Source of the DNA: Dactylellina haptotyla
Taxonomy: Eukaryota; Ascomycota; Orbiliomycetes; Orbiliales; Orbiliaceae
Length of the DNA stretch: 64,000 nucleotides
Direction of reading: 5' to 3'
Assembly (NCBI GenBank): GCA_031310005.1
Contig: CM062379.1
Location: 4,898,001-4,962,000, forward strand
The position numbers and the translations under genes were made by a program. The notes under the pieces are model-generated. The model made no database searches, had not been told where the DNA came from, and saw only the letters and a list, made by a program, of their open reading frames with translations. Shown in pieces: positions 10,301 to 19,924 of this stretch; the stretch's first letter is position 1; every line of letters starts with the position of its first letter.

Positions 10301-12267
10301 GATCCATCTAGGGCTATAAGCGTATTGCTAAACGCACATAACCGAAAACAAAATTTATATCCTAAGAAAGATGGATATTTCCAACTTGAAGATCGAGTCG
10401 AAGAACTGTTTAACTTGTTGGAGAAAATTATAGACTATCAATATGCTGGTGTGATCCAGACCCCGAACTCGGGCTCAGAGTTCAAAGTTCCTCTACAATA
10501 TCTAGAGGGCTGGAGTTTTAATGACCTAGCTATGCTGAATAGAGACCCAATTAACCCTCGGATGGCGACACTCCGGAAGATTTGTGAGGGCTGGATCAAA
10601 TTTTCTAGAGCGATACACGCAGTCACGTTGTTCGGTCGTGGTTTCGGGGAAATATTCAAACCCAGTGGCCAAGAGCTGTGTACACATTGGAGAACAGTAC
10701 CAGCTAATATGTCTTATTTAGCAGCTCATAATTACGACCTAAGAAGAATTATGAGTCTTGAATGGGACGAAGAATCGTTAAATCCGATGCGACTCACAGG
10801 GAATATTCTTTGGTATATGTCCAGCCGTTGTTTCAATCACTGCACATGCCAAGATAAGGTTATAAAATCTCATTCCGATCTTACTCATACACTTTACCCT
10901 ACGAGCGCTCATCACATGTTCCGTGGAAACGAAAAGATCAGGTTGGAGGACTCTGGAGCCGTTATTTTTGGGGAAAGTTTCAACTGGTTTGAATACTTCC
11001 GGAATGAGAACTTGAGCCCAAAGGAGAAAAAGACTTTGGCATCTCCAGAGAGACCATACTGCCGTCCAGCCTGCAATCCAGTTTTGCCAACTCTTCCAAC
11101 CCAGTTACTTTATCCAACGATAGCGGGATCGAAATAAATTCGAACATAAGCATCAGCTGTTGGTCATACACTGTGGGAATAGTGTGCGCGCTACGGAACG
11201 AATTATTAGCTGTTCGCATTTTATTCGACAGCAAGAATGATGATATACCACTTCCACCCGAAGATACCAATCATTATGCTTTAGGTCGCATTGGGCAACA
11301 TAACGTTGTGGCTGCTTGTTTGCCAACTGGAAAATACGGCACATGCGCTGCTGCGGATGTGTTCTCTCATATGAGGCGGAGTTTTCCAGGGGTGAAGTTC
11401 TATCTCTTAGTCGGTATCGGTGGCGGCGTACCTTCTAATCAAAATGACATCCAGCTCGGCGATGTTGTGGTAAGTATTCCGGCGAATGGTTATCCAGGTG
11501 TAATCCAGTATGATCTCGGAAAGGCTCTTGACAAGGAACAATTCAAGCGAGAAGGTGCTCTCTATGGTCCACCGAGCTTCTTATTGACCGCAATAAGCGA
11601 TTTAAGATCCGACCCAGAGCTTAGTTCCCATCCACTACAAGAATATTTAGAAGAAATTGGAACTCGATACCGGGCTTATGAATATCCGGGATCAGAACAC
11701 GATAAGCTATTTGCGGTTTCTGACCCACATTTCGATACACCGGACAACGAGAAATGTGAAAATTGTGGAGACCCGGTACGACGACCAGAAGGCCGATCCG
11801 GAAACCAACCAAAAATTCATTACGGCCTCATAGCATCCGGAAATCAAGTTGTGAGAAGCGCAGCTACAAGAGACGAACTTCGCAAACTTTACAATGTCCT
11901 TTGCATCGAAATGGAAGCAGCCGGGATCATGGGATCTTTCCCTTGTCTTGTAATACGGGGTATTTGTGACTACGCAGACTCTCACAAAAACAAATTGTGG
12001 CAGGAATATGCTTCTGCTACTGCAGCTTCATACGCCAAGCTTCTTCTCTCATATGTCCGCGCAAGAGGGTCCAATGAATCAGACAAAAGCACATCTACGA
12101 GGTCAGAGGTTCTTCTTCCTAGGAAACGTCCTCGACCAGTCACAAATTTGCCTCCTCCGAAGAGGACTCGTGGCCACGAAATAAGTATTTCATCACTTGG
12201 GCCTACACGATCGAATACTCTGAAATCGAACAACAATAGCGAAGTTATAGATTTAACAGAGGATTAA
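7322..12267 (+). CDS. Large fungal-specific protein fused to a C-terminal PNP_UDP (nucleoside phosphorylase-like) domain
   Basis: Proposed exons 7322-7678, 7787-8424, 8533-11103 and 11157-12267 give 1558 residues. Residues 1-1188 match by motif a fungal-specific family I recall from many Pezizomycotina, without known function: QMHRDVMVFIHK, the TYLSEWDPYEF segment, ALTCGQYLCQTWPSIG, RCWHNLFGSPVVVGGYPIPR, GLEISLDMMAAL, LIKGFSTILVPT, FTRAIHAVTLFGRGFGE-like text, and GAVIFGESFNWF. Residues from about 1191 form a PNP_UDP_1 domain: YTVGIVCALRNELLAVR, GKYGTCAAADV, LLVGIGGGVPS, LGDVVVS, CIEMEAAGIM and RGICDYADSHKN, with the nucleoside-type catalytic Asp region kept. The tail (from about 1488) holds basic patches PRKRPRP and PKRTRG and ends EVIDLTED. 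The last intron has a weak GTTACT donor; without it translation stops at 11137. Codon use is AT-richer than in neighbours. Likely nuclear; activity unproven. Confidence 0.72.
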
Positions 12268-12288
12268 GACTACAACAAGATTTCTTAG

Positions 12289-13616
12289 CTACAATTTATC
12301 AATCCCGCCACCTTCGATCCACTCGCCAACCTTCTCTAGTCCCTCCTTCAGAGCTTCAGTCCCACAGGCATACCCAATCCTGACATACCCCCGAAACTCG
12401 CCTTCATAAGTCCCAAAACAATGCCCTCCAGGCACAAACAACACCCCAGCATCCGCCATAACCTTCTCGCAAAGCCTCACATCATCCACGACCTCTCCAT
12501 CGCTCTTCGTAAACTTCACAAAAGCGGTAGTCCCACTAACGGGCTTGACGTACCCAACCGACTTCGCGTACTTATTCACAAACGCATCCAACACCTCCAG
12601 ATTCGCCTCGCACAGCTTAATATTCCTCTCCACGAGGTTCTCTCGCACCCCGGACGACAAAGCGTACGCTGCAACCGCATCATCGAGCTGCGAGACCGAA
12701 ATAGTATTGTAATCCCGCGCCGCGGCGATGGTTTCTACGATCTCTTCATTGTGAGATGCTATCCAGCCGATTCGGATCCCGGCTAGCGAGTACGCTTTTG
12801 ACAAAGACCCTGTTACGATGGTATTTTTATACCCGAGCGACATGAAAGATGGTGGGGGAGGTGTCTTTGAGGAGTGGAAAACGGGGGAGTATACTTCATC
12901 GCAGAGGACGATAATGTTGCTTTTCTCGGCGAGGGATTTGACGCCTTCGAGGACGGAAAGCGGCAGGGTGGCGCCGGTGGGGTTATTAGGGTTGTTGAGG
13001 ATTATCATTTTAGTATTATCTTGAATTAGTTTTTGCAATTCAGTAATATCTGCGGACCAGTTATCGCTTTCTTTAAGTTTCCAGAGATCGACCTTTGCGC
13101 CGAGGGATTCGGGGACTGTGTAGAGTTGTTGGTAGGTTGGGTGGATGCAGATTATGTGATCGCCCGGGTGGACTAGAGTGTAGAAGACCAAGAAGTTTGC
13201 GGCGATAGCGCCAGGAGTGATTAGGACTTGAGATTGTGAGACCGGTAATGCGGATGATTCATAGAGTTTCGCAATATTGGTCCGGAGCGATGGCGATCCG
13301 CGAATATGGCCGTAGTCGAGCTAACATTCTGTCAGTTATTACATTTTAAAATTAGAATCAAAATAGCAATATAGATACCCTCTTCTTAGCCAATACAGAT
13401 GTGAGAGGATTTTCTGCACCGGTTTCTACGTTTCCGCTTAAGGAAACCAAATCGGTGAGAGAGACCGAATCGCAGCATGTTTCCGCAATGTTGTATTTAC
13501 ATTGAGTTTCGTATGTGTCCATCCACTAAGGAATATTGTTAGCCCCTACATTACTTCCTTATGGAGGGGACAGAGAAACATACCTGCTCAACATTGAAAG
13601 GCTTGATCACAACCAT
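12289..13616 (-). CDS. PLP-dependent aminotransferase, class I/II
   Basis: Fold-type I aminotransferase; substrate not assignable from sequence. Exons on the minus strand are 13584-13616, 13379-13525 and 12289-13320, giving 403 residues. The cofactor site is intact: PTYQQLY for ring stacking, NNPNNPTG (Asn near 170), CDEVY (Asp201), and TGSLSKAYSLAGIRIGW with the Schiff-base Lys235; a C-terminal YVRIGYACG arginine for carboxylate binding is present. The start MVVIKPFNVEQ is short and lacks a targeting signal, so a cytosolic enzyme is likely. Its stop codon lies only 21 bases from the stop of the convergent PNP-fusion gene, so the 3'-UTRs must overlap. Fungal relatives are often annotated aspartate aminotransferase or capreomycidine-synthase-like; I do not choose between these. 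Confidence 0.88.
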
Positions 13617-14231
13617 TGTGATCGCAATTGATTGATATTAAGAATTCAGCGGGTTTGTGTTGTTCTTGTGGTATTCCGTCAGTGTCATGGAACGAATCTT
13701 GAGGGCTTGCAATTGATATTTTAGGTGAGAATATGAATTACTGGAGACAATCATCGGTCAATTGCTAGCTTTTATATTTAGAGCTGGTCCGATTATTCTC
13801 AGTCTCTCATTTTATATTTCCTTACTCGCACATCCCCGAGGTCCAATGCATTGCGCTCGCAGTTCTCAGTGAAGGATCTGTCTGAGAAGCTTCTCGCCCA
13901 GTCGATGAAACCAATCCAGCTAGTGCGGTAACCCTACCCGAAACAGAAACAGCTATTCCCTGCACCGGTGCATCGGGGGCATCGAACATGGCGCCGGTCT
14001 GCAGTTGGCGGTGGGTTGTCGCCGCTAAACCCGAATGAAAGGTCATGATGTCGACCATTTTTCGCTTAAACGGATCTCCACCAGCAGTATATCAACGTCA
14101 ACCCGACCTCATTATCACGAGAGCCATTCCCCTCCATCTCTTCACCCCGAGGACAATGACAGTATCGCCGTAGCATCTATCCATATCTTAGCATCAGAAT
14201 AAAGGATACTCACACCAAAAGAAACATCACA
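13617..14231. promoter_or_regulatory. Divergent promoter region, aminotransferase (-) and RCF1 (+)
   Basis: A 615-base region between two start codons pointing apart. TTTATATTTA lies near 13770 on the aminotransferase side. A minus-strand open frame at 13822-14058 (78 codons) has no recognisable content and is probably chance. Confidence 0.5.
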
Positions 14232-14734
14232 ATGCCAGCGCCGCACGATCCCAAGATGCCCTCCTCTTTCGAGGCCAACCCGTACGTCGCCTGCCCTTCC
14301 CCCGCAATCTCTAACCTAGAGCCCGTATAAAAAGAAAACCCTACTAATCTCAACGAAACAGCGAATTCTACGAAACCTCTCGCATTACTAAATTCTTCCG
14401 CCGCGTGACCGCCGAACCTCTCATCCCTATCGGCATGGCGCTCACCTGCTGGGCGCTCTACCGTGCCTCCCGCTCGATCCGCGCAGGCAATGACAGGGCC
14501 TACACCAACAAGATGTTCCGGCGCAGAATCTACGCGCAGGCGTTCACCGTTGCCGCCATGGTCGGCGGGAGCTACTACTACGCGGACGATCAGAAGGCGC
14601 GCAAGAACTACGAGCATAAGGTTGCCGTGGAGATTGCCAAGGAGAAGAACCGGGCGTGGATTAAAGAGCTCGAGGCGAGAGAGGAGGAGCGGTTGGAGTT
14701 GGAGAGATTGGCTAAAGAGGCTGGGAGGAAGTAA
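14232..14734 (+). CDS. rcf1: Respiratory supercomplex factor 1, HIG1-domain protein
   Basis: Mitochondrial inner-membrane protein that associates with complex IV and III/IV supercomplexes. Exons 14232-14281 and 14362-14734 give 140 residues. After a short hydrophilic start (MPAPHDPKMPSSFEANPEFY) comes the HIG1 domain: TAEPLIPIGMALTCWALYRA as the first membrane segment, a basic loop with NKMFRRRIYAQ (the QRRQ-type motif of this family), then AFTVAAMVGGSYYYAD as the second. The C terminus is a charged helix rich in Glu, Lys and Arg (ELEAREEERLELERLAKE), as in fungal Rcf1. The splice restores the conserved NPEFYETSR sequence. Confidence 0.93.
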
Positions 14735-15254
14735 ACCTCTCACTTTAACGCACATATCAAGTCTACACGACAAGTTTGGGTAGTATTCACTTCGTTGTAC
14801 AAATTTTTTTTGTCGACATATCTTTGCGACCTATTTTTGGCGAATGAAAAAGCCATTCGCGAGTCTGTATATTCTTTCTTTCTTTTGATTTCCCGGCGGA
14901 TGAAGTCCGGCTTGGGTCACGTCTTGTTGCCATGTACTATAACATTCTCTCAGCATCTCTAGGTATCTGTATACACGGCGTTTCAGGTTTCGTTCACGTC
15001 TTTACTCCTCTGGAATGCTCCTAGTAGAAAGTTCCTTACATGTCCGTATATGTGAGGTATACCCGTGATCCCACTTCCCATGCCAAGGGGGGGAGGAGGG
15101 ATGACCTAATATTTGCCAAATCCGATAAACTCAGTGAAGCTCATCCGTGGGTATAGCCCGGTCATCACGACCGGTATTTTTTTGAGCTCGGTCCTGTGTT
15201 CCAAAAGACTCGAAGCTGAAATGTTCGCATCCTCCATCACCAAGACCTCTACAA
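14735..15254. other. Convergent 3' intergenic region
   Basis: Lies between the ends of RCF1 (+) and the disordered-protein gene (-). T-rich tracts (TTTTTTTGTCG near 14803) fit 3'-ends. No gene, repeat or RNA structure recognised. Confidence 0.5.
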
Positions 15255-16244
15255 TCAGCTTCCAACCTCCCCTCCTCCAGGTGCTACACCCGCAAGATCA
15301 CCCTCTATCCCCTTCCTCCCCTCCGCCCAATCCACTACGCCTTGTAGCCGCTCCAGCCGCTCCTGATAGAATCCCACTAGCTCCTCTAGTGTCTCTACTG
15401 CGCTTTTCTTCTCTTTACCCCCCGCACCCGGAACGCCATCTAGCAGCCCTGTACCCTGCGGTTTCCTCCTACCCCTGCCGACGCCTTCAATCGTCAACAT
15501 CAGCCCACCGTCTGTGGTGGCAGTAGTAGCAGCTGTGGTCGTGCTGCCCTCGTCGCTCATCCATGTTGGCGCTTTTGCGACTGTGACGCCGCTGACCTGC
15601 CATTCGGGACTTAAACTGTGGGCGGAGAGGATGCCCTGGCCGTCGGCACCAATGTCAACGAGGATGATGCGTTCGTTGTTGGTGCGGCGCGGAGTCTTGC
15701 CGAACTGGCCGCTGCCGTTGCTGTCGACATCCGCTTGGGAGCCCGAGCCGGAGTGGGGGGCTGATGTGCCCGGGTTGTTATGTGTGGTGTTGGAGTTGGA
15801 GAGGGAGTTTGGGCCGGAGGGGTCGTTACTGGTGTTTGGAGGCGGGTGGTGAGGCGGTGGGGGTAGGATGGCGAGCGGGTCGAATTCGTCGTCGGAGAAG
15901 ACGTAGCGGACGGTGGGGTGGAAGTGGGAGGAGGTGGTTGCGTCCTGGATGAGGGTGAAGAAGGGGATGAAGGGCTGCTGTTGCTGCAGCGTGTGGAGCT
16001 GGTGCTGGGTGGTGGCCGTGGAGGTGTAGTCTTCGGTGGTGGTGGTGGTCGCGGTGGATATCGTCGACGGCTGCGGGTCCGCGCCTGGGAAGGGCAGCTG
16101 GGACGGCCGCGGCGTGGGCGGGTCCATCGAGCCTGCTGTCGGCGGACGCGAGTAGCTGGCTAGTAGTGAGGGCGAGGGTGAGTTCCGCTGGGCTGCAGCT
16201 GCAGAGGGTGTCAGACGCGGCGGGATGGGCTGCGGCGTCGACAT
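15255..16244 (-). CDS. Conserved fungal protein of unknown function, low-complexity
   Basis: Single exon, 329 residues from the ATG at 16244 (MSTPQPIPPRLTPSAAAAQ). An in-frame ATG at 16394 would add 50 residues of basic His/Arg-rich text; I prefer the inner start because it begins the proline/serine-rich style typical of such proteins. A recognisable core is PFIPFFTLIQDATTSSHFHP followed by TVRYVFSDDEFDPL, then a Pro/Asn/Ser-rich linker, then NERIILVDIGADGQG with SLSPEWQVSGV, and near the C terminus a helix VETLEELVGFYQERLERLQG. I recall the FFTLI...VRYVFSDD pattern from uncharacterised ascomycete proteins but know of no function. No signal peptide or membrane segment. Confidence 0.75.
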   Translation of the reverse strand: MSTPQPIPPRLTPSAAAAQRNSPSPSLLASYSRPPTAGSMDPPTPRPSQLPFPGADPQPSTISTATTTTTEDYTSTATTQHQLHTLQQQQPFIPFFTLIQDATTSSHFHPTVRYVFSDDEFDPLAILPPPPHHPPPNTSNDPSGPNSLSNSNTTHNNPGTSAPHSGSGSQADVDSNGSGQFGKTPRRTNNERIILVDIGADGQGILSAHSLSPEWQVSGVTVAKAPTWMSDEGSTTTAATTATTDGGLMLTIEGVGRGRRKPQGTGLLDGVPGAGGKEKKSAVETLEELVGFYQERLERLQGVVDWAEGRKGIEGDLAGVAPGGGEVGS

Positions 16245-16571
16245 TCTCTTTACGATCCTGTGAAGTTGGCGATGGAGGAGAGGATGACGAGGAATGCGGA
16301 CATGTTCGAGGTGGTGCTCGTGACGAGGCGGATTCTCAAGACAGCTATCTAAGCGATGCTCCACAAACCACGGCTCCTCTTTAATATATACCACCTGCGG
16401 TGTTCTGTTGATATCATTAATAGGTTCGGTGATGTATAAAAGTATAAAAAAATATGATAATTAAGTAACCTAAATCTCAAGACTCCTCGCTATGCCAACC
16501 GTTTCAAACCCCGAACCCCCAAAGGAAAAATCCCAGTATATGTAGAGAGAGAGATATACACAATTTACAGT
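16245..16571. other. Short intergenic region between two minus-strand genes
   Basis: 327 bases between the 3' end of the polymerase kappa gene and the start of the conserved disordered-protein gene. A TATAAAAGTATAAAAAAATAT stretch near 16435-16457 could serve as core promoter or 3' signal. Nothing else seen. Confidence 0.4.
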
Positions 16572-18757
16572 TCACGTCTTCCTTCGCTTCCCCTTTGGCC
16601 TGCCTCTCTTCGATGGCAGCGGGTTCCTCTGGTTCCCACCTTGCCTGTACTCCTTAAAAATCGCATTAATCGTTGTCTTCTCCGGAGACGCGGACGCCTC
16701 AGCTCGGGTGGGCACAGGGGTGGCTCTCCCTTCCTCATTCTCTTCATCTCCCAACCTCACAGCTTCCCTGATAGTTTGTTTGGACAAACAGTAGTCAACG
16801 TGGTCATTGAAAGTCCTATCGTCAGGCATCTGCGGCTGGTTGCATATCGGACAGGGCCAGTATACCTCTTCATCCTTCTTTTCTTCCTCTGGATGGGCGG
16901 TTTCCAATACCGCCTCCACTCCTTCACCCTCGACAGCCAAGAAATCATCGCTTTTCAATCCATCAAAATACATCATTTCCTCCTCGTCTCTCTCGATATC
17001 CTCTTCTTCCTGGGGAATCTGAAATCCAGTCTCGTCGTACTTTTGAAACTCCTCTTCCGGCCATTCTTCCCATTTCTCTTCCTCCTCTTCCTCCCCGAAC
17101 TTTCTCTTCTTTACAAAAATTGGTTTGAAAAAGTTGTTGCCTCCCGCGCCCCCTTTCTTACGAGTAGAGATATTTGTCAACCGTAGCCCCATAAGTCTGA
17201 GCTTCATCGGTTTGTACTCTTCTTCCAGTTTAGTAAGAAGCGGCAAAGCGTAGTCATACAGATCGCTGGCCTTCCAAATCGGATACGGGAGCGGTTTCTG
17301 CCTGATAGCTTCTTCATAGGTGTACAATTTGATCTTCAGAGCGAGTGTTCGCCCTTGCAGTTCCGTTTTTACAAGATCTGCCTCTAGATCTTCGGCTGTT
17401 TTGCGCAGCCGTTCCCGGAGATTGTTGGTTCCTTCGCAATCTCGGAAGGTGGATTCGCTACCGATGGATTTGCGAATGTATTCTTCCGCCGGGCGGATTT
17501 CAGTGCGGCCGAGGCCCAGGAAGGCCGACATTAGGAATTCGTACGCTTTTTGGCCAAATAGCTATATTGCATTAGTGTTGAGTTGAACCATTGGTGGTTG
17601 TTTCAACCAACCTTCAATAGAAGCCCTCGCATCGGGTAGATGTCGGCCAAAGTTTTAATGCCCACGGCCTCGAGTTCTCGCTCGAATACCCTACCAATGC
17701 CGTTAACCTTGCGCACTGGCAGGGCCCGCATAAAGGCCACCACGGCTGATCGATCGCCCAGGATACTCTGCGCAAGTTAGTATTCACTTTACTAAAATTA
17801 AAAAAAAAAGTTTCATATCCATACAAATTGGCCATTCGGCTTGTTCTTGTTCGAGCAAATCTTCGCTATCCGTGCGTTTGGCGCAATCCCGGCCGAGACC
17901 GTGATTTTTGCATGCTCGAATACTTCTTTCCGCATCTGCTCAACGGCTTCCTCCGCACCCATGTTGTGCTTTTCGAGGTATTTTGTGATGTTAAGGTACG
18001 CCTCGTCGCAACTAGCGGCCTCGAAGCGCGGATCATACCGTGCGAGAACCTCCCTCACTTCCTTCGCCTTGGCGTTGTACTTTGTAAAGTTCAACGGGAG
18101 GAATATGAGCTGCGGGCAGAGTTTCAAAGCGATATGCCCGGCCATACCGGAGCGGCAGCCGAACTTGCGAGCTTCGTAGTTACAGGTGGTGAGCACGCCC
18201 TTGCCGACGGCCATGGGCACCTTTTTCAACTCGGGGTGGTCGAGTTCCTCGACGGATGCGTAGAAGGCATCGCAGTCAACGTGGACAACGATCTGGGAGA
18301 GGTCTCTGTCGAGTTCGAGAGTAGCAATGAATTCATCTGTCTTTTTGAAGTCCTTGGAGGTATCCTGCTTTTCGAGGATGGCTTTCTTCTTAAGGATGCG
18401 ATCGATACGCTTGGTGAGTTCGACATCCTTGCGGGATTCGTTGATGAAGTATTTGGAGCCCTTGGAGGCTTCGTAGATGATCTCGGCGACTTTGGACTGG
18501 TCGACGTTGTCCTGGCCAGATTTGAGGAGAGAGGGGCCGAGGAGCTGTTTCTTGAGGGTGGACTGGGAGGAGCCCGGCGCATTCTCATCCTGTTTGTCGT
18601 CGGCGGGTGTTGTCGTAGAGGTAACAGCGGGAGGAGGGGGAGGTGGTTTGGCAAAGGTGGGTTTGCGGCCCCTCTGGCGGGCGATGGAGGCGGCGAGCTG
18701 TTCCGTGGAGAGGGGCCGGAGATCCTGGACGAAGGGGAGGTCGTCGCGGTGCACCAT
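16572..18757 (-). CDS. DNA polymerase kappa (DinB, Y-family translesion polymerase)
   Basis: Nuclear error-tolerant polymerase that bypasses minor-groove lesions. Exons are 17825-18757, 17612-17767 and 16572-17561, giving 692 residues. Order: Pro-rich N terminus; the kappa-specific N-clasp (LLGPSLLKSGQDNVDQSKVA, YEASKGSKYF); the palm with VHVDCDAFYASVE and SCDEAYLNIT metal ligands; fingers with CNYEARKFGCRSGM; thumb HhH text (RKVNGIGRVFERELEAVGI); the little finger with AEEYIRKSIGSESTFRDC; and a C-terminal UBZ-type zinc finger, CPICNQPQ...HVDYC. It ends in KRGRPKGKRRKT, a basic stretch that may be an NLS. Most relatives read SLDE where this has SCDE. A further in-frame ATG lies at 18865, adding 36 residues; the start at 18757 (MVHRDDLPFV) is preferred but not certain. 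Confidence 0.95.
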
Positions 18758-19924
18758 CTTCCTCGATGTCGAGAGGCATAAACATATCACTCCTCCATTT
18801 ACATACTCTTCCTCCTCGAATATGACTGGAGGGAAAAGAGAGGAGGAGGAATGGGAGGAAAACAAACAGAACGGACAGAACGGGACGTGTAAACCAGGTC
18901 CGCGGCCTCACGTGAGACAGAACAACGCACAAACAACACGCGCCGCCAAAAGCGCTCTTGGCAGGTGCCCACCAGAAGAAAGCGGATGGCTGCGACGACC
19001 CGCGGGACCCGGTGCGTATCTGCTCTGGTCCTCCGTCTCCAGTGTCCCCAGAAGACAGGCAGCGAGTTGGCTTGGAACGAGCTGAGAGGAAGAGGAGGAG
19101 GAATGAATGAATGAATGATGCATGACATTCATTCCCCGGCTGCGGGGCGAGCGGCCATTCGTCGAGCTCTGTGAGGGTAGCTGGTCTGTCCTGGTCTTAG
19201 CCTGCATTAGACGCATGAACCTTCCCTTAACCAGCGTATCGATATGCGTGGCCCTTGTAGCTGCCGTCGAATGACAGCGACATTCCTCGACCAGCTCCTC
19301 CCTTTTTTTCGACTATTTTTTTTCTGGAGGAGCTGCCAGCCAGGTTGCTTAGCTTGTTTCGTCCCCCTCATCTGGTGCTGCTCATTAGTGTTATAATTGA
19401 CGGCGCCGCCCTTTTCGTCCCTTCTTTGTTTTGATCGATTCTTGGGCTCGTTGTTTATATATATTTATATTTGTTTATATATATAGAAATATACAAGCAG
19501 AGCGGCGTAGTCTGATGGTGCATGCTGGCTGATGGCATGGTGATGGAGGAGTAGCAGCAACGACAACGTCAACCAACGTCAACGGCAACACACCCCCCCC
19601 AAAGCGACTCCATCACCACCATCGTATCACATTTATTCACCCGTCGATAGCTCCTCCAATCGCTTCGAATCGAGGCTGGTTGGCTGACGGGTCCGATCTG
19701 GCTGGCATCACCGGCTGTGTTCCGACTGCCCATCGCAATCTCCGCTCGGTTTCTTTTTCTGTCAATACCGAAAAGGAGCGAGGCATTATTGGGGGGATCC
19801 CTGGCCCGTTCTGGTTCCTCGGGACGTTGTTTCAAAACTTCTTTCTTCCCGAAATCACGCTCTCCCCGTCCCTTCCTTCCTCTTCCCTCAATCGCTCGCT
19901 CCTTCGACCTCCTCCTTCCATCGC
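18758..19924. promoter_or_regulatory. Divergent promoter region between polymerase kappa (-) and the coiled-coil gene (+)
   Basis: About 1.2 kb with no convincing gene. It contains a GAATGAATGAATGAATGA run at 19101-19118, an AT-only tract with several TTATATATAT units at about 19453-19493 that could act as TATA elements for the plus-strand gene, and a CT-rich leader from 19850 on. Short open frames on both strands are unsupported. Confidence 0.45.
19453..19493. repeat. TTTATATATA-rich tract
   Basis: Simple AT tract with three TTTATAT units (near 19454, 19464 and 19474), sited 430 bases before the proposed start of the plus-strand gene. Possible promoter element. Confidence 0.5.

Noticed and set aside
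13822-14058. 78-codon minus-strand open frame in the aminotransferase/RCF1 promoter
   Set aside because: No motif, not joined to either neighbour, and placed in a divergent promoter.
17828-18781. Long plus-strand open frame (317 codons)
   Set aside because: Exact antisense shadow of the polymerase kappa exon; its translation is low-complexity and has no motif.
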